From an uncultured Prevotella sp. (lineage in GTDB: Bacteria; Bacteroidota; Bacteroidia; Bacteroidales; Bacteroidaceae): DNA of 8,908 nucleotides. Every line of letters starts with the position of its first letter. Positions within the stretch are counted from its first letter, which is position 1. The stretch is from contig USAI01000091.1 of NCBI GenBank assembly GCA_900552675.1, positions 1 through 8,908 of the forward strand, given 5' to 3'. The notes beneath the pieces were generated by a model, which saw only the letters and a list, made by a program, of their open reading frames with translations, was not told the DNA's origin and ran no database searches. This document shows, piece after piece, positions 5,465 to 8,908 of this stretch. A program made the translations under genes and the position numbers.

Positions 5465-5610
5465 GGGGGGGCCTCACTAAGCCAGAGGGTAATAAGCCTC
5501 ACTAAGCCTTTATAGGCCTTTCTAAGCCGAGGGGACAATGGAGACTGGTGGGCGTAAGAGCGGCAAAGCTATAGGATTTTTCACTTTTCACTTTTCCTTT
5601 CCCTCTTCCC
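5465..5610 (-). repeat. Intergenic repeat module B upstream of upp
   Basis: Read on the - strand, the module starts just after the ABC exporter stop with an A/G-rich stretch and the tandem AAAAGTG segment (5597-5576, identical over 22 nt to 820-841). It continues through a 40-nt linker into units of GGCTTAG plus AAA or TGA (5535-5472) and ends with seven C (5471-5465), 31 nt before the upp ATG. The layout mirrors module A. GCCTTTCTAAGCCGAGGGGA at 5516-5535 (+ strand) recurs exactly at 8889-8908. Confidence 0.8.
5564..5571 (-). promoter_or_regulatory. Possible -7 box upstream of upp
   Basis: TAGCTTTG on the - strand fits TAnnTTTG, but no TTTG or TTG lies near 20 nt upstream, where repeat module B sits. 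If real it would give upp a leader of about 125 nt made mostly of repeat units. Weak evidence. Confidence 0.22.
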
Positions 5611-5615
5611 TTATC

Positions 5616-7442
5616 TTACGCTTGCATATCGTGTAAGCGTTTATAGTATCCGTCTTGCGCCAGCAGCTCTTCGTGCGAGCCTCGTTCAACGATGCGTCCT
5701 TCGTGCATCACACAAATCTCGTCGGCATTTTTGATGGTGCTCAGGCGGTGTGCTATGGCCACGGTGGTGCGCGTTTTCATGATTCGTTCGAGGGCATCTT
5801 GCACCAGACGTTCACTCTCGGTGTCGAGGGCCGATGTGGCCTCGTCGAGGATGAGGATGGGTGGGTTTTTAAGGATGGCTCGCGCTATGCTCACACGCTG
5901 TCGCTGTCCGCCCGACAGACGTCCGCCTCGATCGCCAATGTTGGTATCGTAGCCCTGTTCTGTCTGCATGATAAAGTCGTGCGCATTGGCAATGCGTGCT
6001 GCCTGTTCTATCTGTTCCTGTGTGGCGTGTTCAACGCCGAATGTGATGTTACCTTTAAACGAGTCGTTAAAGAGAATGGCCTCCTGGTTCACGTTGCCTA
6101 TGAGCTGTCGCAGGTCGTGTATGCCGAGGTCTTTCACGTTGATGCCGTCGATCAGCACCTCGCCCTCTTGCACGTCGTAGTAGCGTGGTATGAGGTCGAC
6201 GAGCGTTGATTTTCCCGAACCGCTTTGTCCCACCAGTGCCACGGTTTTTCCCTTGGGTATCACAAGGTTAATATTGCGTAGCACCCAGTGTTCGCCATAT
6301 CTGAACGACACGTTTCTAAACTCTATTTGATGTTCAAACGAGGCAATATGTTTGGGCTTGTCGGCCTCTTTAATGGTGTTTTCGGCCATTAATATTTTGT
6401 CGACGCGCTCCATCGATGCCAATCCCTTAGGTATGTTGTAGCCCGCCTTTGAGAAGTCTTTCAGCGGATTGATGATGCTATACAACATAACGAGATAATA
6501 GATGAACGTGGGGCCCGACAGTATTTGCCTGTCAAGCACGAGGATGCCGCCCACCCACAGCACGATGATGATGAGCACGGTGCCCAAGAATTCGCTCATA
6601 GGGTGCGCCATCTGCTGGCGTATGTTTACACGCTGCACGGCGTTGCGATAGTCGGTATTGGTTTTATCAAAGCGGCTGTTCATTTTCTCTTCGGCACAGA
6701 AGGCCTTAATGATGCGCAGTCCGCCCAGCGTTTCCTCTACCTGACTCATGGTGTCGCTCCACAGCGCCTGTGCTTTGATTGATTTCTTCTTGAGCTTACG
6801 GCCTACAAAGCCCATAAACCATCCGAAGATGGGCACAAACACCAGCGTAAACAGGGTGAGCTGCCACGAGATGAACAGCAGCGCGCTGAAGTAGGCAATG
6901 ATGAGGATGGGGTTTTTAAACAACATATCGAGCGACGACATGATGCTGCTTTCTACCTCTTGCACGTCGCCACTCATACGAGCAATGATGTCGCCCTTAC
7001 GTTCTTCAGAGAAGAAGCCTAATGGCAGCGCCGTGATTTTGCGATACAGCTGGTTGCGAATGTCGCGCACCACGCCCGTGCGAATGGGGATGATGGTGGC
7101 CGACGAGAGAAAGTAGGCGCCCGTCTTCAAGAAGGTGGTGAAGGCCAAGAAGAGGCCTATGAGCAGCAATGTGGTAGTGGCGCCCACCGATGCTATCAGT
7201 TGCGTAACATAATAGTCGGCATTGTTTGCCAGCACATCTTTTATATGGTCGAAGCTCCAGGGCATCAGTTCAGTAGCCGTGCCCGTACCCTTTGTGCGGA
7301 ACAATATCTGCAAGATGGGTATGAGCGCTGCAAACGAGAAGATATTGAGCAGTGCCGACAAGATGTTAAACACCACGGTAAGCACCAAATATCGCTTATA
7401 GGGTGGTATGAAGCGTCGTAGGATTTGGAGGAATTCTTTCAT
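5616..7442 (-). CDS. MsbA-like ABC exporter, fused permease and ATPase
   Basis: This 608-aa half-transporter would act as a homodimer in the inner membrane. The transmembrane domain (about 1-345) has helices near 18-45, 86-113, a long hydrophobic pair at 172-212, and two near 285-327. The cytoplasmic linkers include the typical LPLGFFSEERKGDIIARMSGDV (139-160). The ATPase domain has Walker A GQSGSGKS (405-412), the Q-loop Gln in VNQEAILF (451-458), signature LSGGQRQR (509-516), Walker B ILILDEA (529-535) and the switch His in IAHRLST (563-569). All catalytic residues are intact. The family includes MsbA, which flips lipid A-core, and many lipid or drug exporters; lipid export is plausible, but the substrate cannot be read from sequence. 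It lies 38 nt after miaB on the same strand and is probably co-transcribed with it. Confidence 0.95.
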   Translation of the reverse strand: MKEFLQILRRFIPPYKRYLVLTVVFNILSALLNIFSFAALIPILQILFRTKGTGTATELMPWSFDHIKDVLANNADYYVTQLIASVGATTTLLLIGLFLAFTTFLKTGAYFLSSATIIPIRTGVVRDIRNQLYRKITALPLGFFSEERKGDIIARMSGDVQEVESSIMSSLDMLFKNPILIIAYFSALLFISWQLTLFTLVFVPIFGWFMGFVGRKLKKKSIKAQALWSDTMSQVEETLGGLRIIKAFCAEEKMNSRFDKTNTDYRNAVQRVNIRQQMAHPMSEFLGTVLIIIVLWVGGILVLDRQILSGPTFIYYLVMLYSIINPLKDFSKAGYNIPKGLASMERVDKILMAENTIKEADKPKHIASFEHQIEFRNVSFRYGEHWVLRNINLVIPKGKTVALVGQSGSGKSTLVDLIPRYYDVQEGEVLIDGINVKDLGIHDLRQLIGNVNQEAILFNDSFKGNITFGVEHATQEQIEQAARIANAHDFIMQTEQGYDTNIGDRGGRLSGGQRQRVSIARAILKNPPILILDEATSALDTESERLVQDALERIMKTRTTVAIAHRLSTIKNADEICVMHEGRIVERGSHEELLAQDGYYKRLHDMQA

Positions 7443-7480
7443 GAATTTTACACGTTGCTACTTATTACTCAACTATCGCA

Positions 7481-8824
7481 TTACTGCTGCTTGTTAGGCT
7501 GGCATGTTCCCATCAGCGTAGCACTGGTGCTATCAGTGATGGTAACCATGACGCGGTCGCCAATGTGGTAGCCATTTTTGTCGAACACCACGGCTTTGTT
7601 TTGTTCGGTGCGTCCCATCAGTTGCTCGCGCGAACGTTTTGAGAAGCCTTCAACCAGCACCTCAAAGGTTTTTCCTACATCTTTGCGGTTCTGTTCGGCC
7701 GACACCTCAGTTTGCAGTTTGATGAGCTCGTTCAGGCGCTCAATTTTCACCTCTTCAGGCACGTTGTCGGGCAGATGCTTGGCGGCGAAGGTGCCGGGGC
7801 GCTCAGAATATTTGAACATGAAGGCCGAGTCGAACTGGCACTCGCGCACCAGCGACAGCGTTTCAGCGTGGTCTTCAGGTGTTTCGTCGTGATAGCCCAC
7901 AAAGATGTCGGTGGTCAGTCCGCATCCAGGAATGATACGTCTGATGGCCTCTACGCGCTCCAGATACTGCTCGCGGGTATATTTTCTGTTCATCAGTTTC
8001 AGAATTTTGTTCGACCCGCTCTGTGCAGGGAAGTGAATGTGCTTGCACAGGTTTGGCTCTTCAGCAATGGCGTAGAGAATATCGTCGGTCATATCCTCGG
8101 GGTTTGAGGTGGTGAAGCGCACGCGCATATCGGGCACCGCCTGTGCTACGATGTGCAGCAGCTGAGCAAACGAAGTAGAGCCCTCTTCACGTTTTCCTGA
8201 GGGCGAGAGTCCGTAGCTGTTCACGTTTTGTCCCAGCAGCGTCACCTCGCGGAACCCGCGGTCGTGCAAGTCGCGCACCTCGCGCAAGATGCTCTCTACG
8301 TCGCGCGAACGTTCACGTCCGCGTGTATAGGGCACGATGCAGTAGTGGCAGAAGTTGTTGCAGCCACGCATGATGCTTACAAAGCCGCTTACATGGCTCA
8401 GGCCGATGCGCTGTGGCACCACGTCGCGGTAGGTTTCTGTTTTCGACAGTTCAATGTTTATGGCGTTGTGTCCGTTCTCACACTGAGCCACCATGTCGGG
8501 CAGGTTCAGATACGAGTCGGGGCCACACACCATGTTGGCATGATACACGTTGATGAGCTCGTCTTTCACGCGCTCGGCCATACATCCCAGCACGCCGATG
8601 ATAAGGTCGCGACCCTTCTTCTGTTCAGCATGCAGCGCCTCTAAGCGATGATATATTTTGTTTTCTGCGTTCTCGCGTATCGAGCAGGTGTTGAGGAAGA
8701 TGGCTTGCGCCTCGTCTTCATTGTCACACAACTCGTAGCCAGCCATCTGCATGATGGCGGCCACCACTTCCGAGTCGGCCACATTCATTTGGCAGCCGTA
8801 GGTTTCTATGAATAGCTTTTTCAT
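7481..8824 (-). CDS. miaB: tRNA-2-methylthio-N6-dimethylallyladenosine synthase
   Basis: MiaB adds a methylthio group to i6A37 in tRNAs that read UNN codons, using two iron-sulfur clusters and SAM. The 447-aa protein is complete. The N-terminal MTTase domain has Cys11 (TYGCQMNVADSE), Cys47 (NTCSIREN) and Cys81 (GVLGCMAER) for the auxiliary cluster. The radical-SAM motif RGCNNFCHYCIVPYTRGRE (153-171) supplies Cys155, Cys159 and Cys162. The sequence TLLGQNVNSYG (195-205) and a C-terminal TRAM domain (about 385-445) fit MiaB rather than MtaB or RimO. HFPAQSGS and DIFVGYHDETPEDH replace the HLPVQSGS-type and IVGFPTE-type motifs of proteobacterial enzymes; I believe this is normal for Bacteroidetes. 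The ATG at 8824 gives the standard MKKLFIETYGCQMN start. The leader upstream contains repeat units and runs to the window edge, so the promoter is not visible. Confidence 0.97.
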   Translation of the reverse strand: MKKLFIETYGCQMNVADSEVVAAIMQMAGYELCDNEDEAQAIFLNTCSIRENAENKIYHRLEALHAEQKKGRDLIIGVLGCMAERVKDELINVYHANMVCGPDSYLNLPDMVAQCENGHNAINIELSKTETYRDVVPQRIGLSHVSGFVSIMRGCNNFCHYCIVPYTRGRERSRDVESILREVRDLHDRGFREVTLLGQNVNSYGLSPSGKREEGSTSFAQLLHIVAQAVPDMRVRFTTSNPEDMTDDILYAIAEEPNLCKHIHFPAQSGSNKILKLMNRKYTREQYLERVEAIRRIIPGCGLTTDIFVGYHDETPEDHAETLSLVRECQFDSAFMFKYSERPGTFAAKHLPDNVPEEVKIERLNELIKLQTEVSAEQNRKDVGKTFEVLVEGFSKRSREQLMGRTEQNKAVVFDKNGYHIGDRVMVTITDSTSATLMGTCQPNKQQ

Positions 8825-8866
8825 TGTTCTTTTGGTTTTGTTTTTTTGAGGGCCTTTTGGGCGGGG

Positions 8867-8908
8867 AAGCCTGTATAGGCCTTTCTAAGCCTTTCTAAGC
8901 CGAGGGGA
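8867..8908 (-). repeat. Repeat array upstream of miaB, cut by the window edge
   Basis: Units of AAGCC plus TTTCT run from 8867 to the end. TATAGGCCTTTCTAAG (8874-8889) recurs at 5511-5526, and the last 20 nt recur exactly at 5516-5535. As in module B, the array lies in the leader of a - strand gene and the GGCTTAG units read toward it. The window ends before the AAGTGAAA part would be reached. Confidence 0.75.

Noticed and set aside
7712..8644. Long + strand frames opposite miaB (131 and 138 aa)
   Set aside because: They are shadows of a complete, well-conserved radical-SAM gene on the - strand; no motifs of their own.

Overview
The window looks like a chromosomal segment of a Bacteroidales bacterium, most likely Prevotella or a close relative. 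The signs are a promoter that fits the Bacteroidota consensus (TTTG at -33, TAnnTTTG at -7), A-rich translation starts without a clear Shine-Dalgarno, a DUF4254 gene next to a family 9 glycosyltransferase, a smalltalk-family micro-protein, and two kinds of intergenic repeat of a type I associate with this group. The genus is an inference from gene content and repeat style, not from a marker alignment.

Left part (1-1161, + strand): a small transcription unit. A candidate promoter with a dyad-rich leader is followed by a basic 198-aa protein whose C-terminal half resembles RteC. An intergenic repeat module comes next, then a 50-aa single-helix membrane peptide (smalltalk family), and finally a very clean intrinsic terminator. 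This is the only accessory-looking part of the window and the best place to look for new biology.

Middle part (1292-4621, - strand): in transcription order, a DUF4254 gene, a family 9 glycosyltransferase and a comM/yifB AAA+ ATPase. The first two sit 22 nt apart and are driven by a consensus promoter at 4674-4705. A 97-bp AT-rich inverted repeat lies across the end of the glycosyltransferase gene and supplies its last residues. The glycosyltransferase and comM both appear to start at TTG.

Right part (4777-8824, - strand): in transcription order, miaB (tRNA ms2i6A methylthiotransferase), an MsbA-like ABC exporter and upp (uracil phosphoribosyltransferase). These are ordinary complete housekeeping genes. 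An inverted repeat after upp could act as its terminator and also contains the -33 box of the DUF4254 promoter, so the two units are physically interlocked.

A second repeat family (AAGTGAAA module plus TATAAGCC / CTAAGCC units, often ending in a C or G run) lies in the leaders of the smalltalk gene and upp, and a related array lies upstream of miaB at the window edge. No stretch without a gene exceeds about 235 nt. No tRNA, rRNA, CRISPR array, transposase or phage structural gene was seen.
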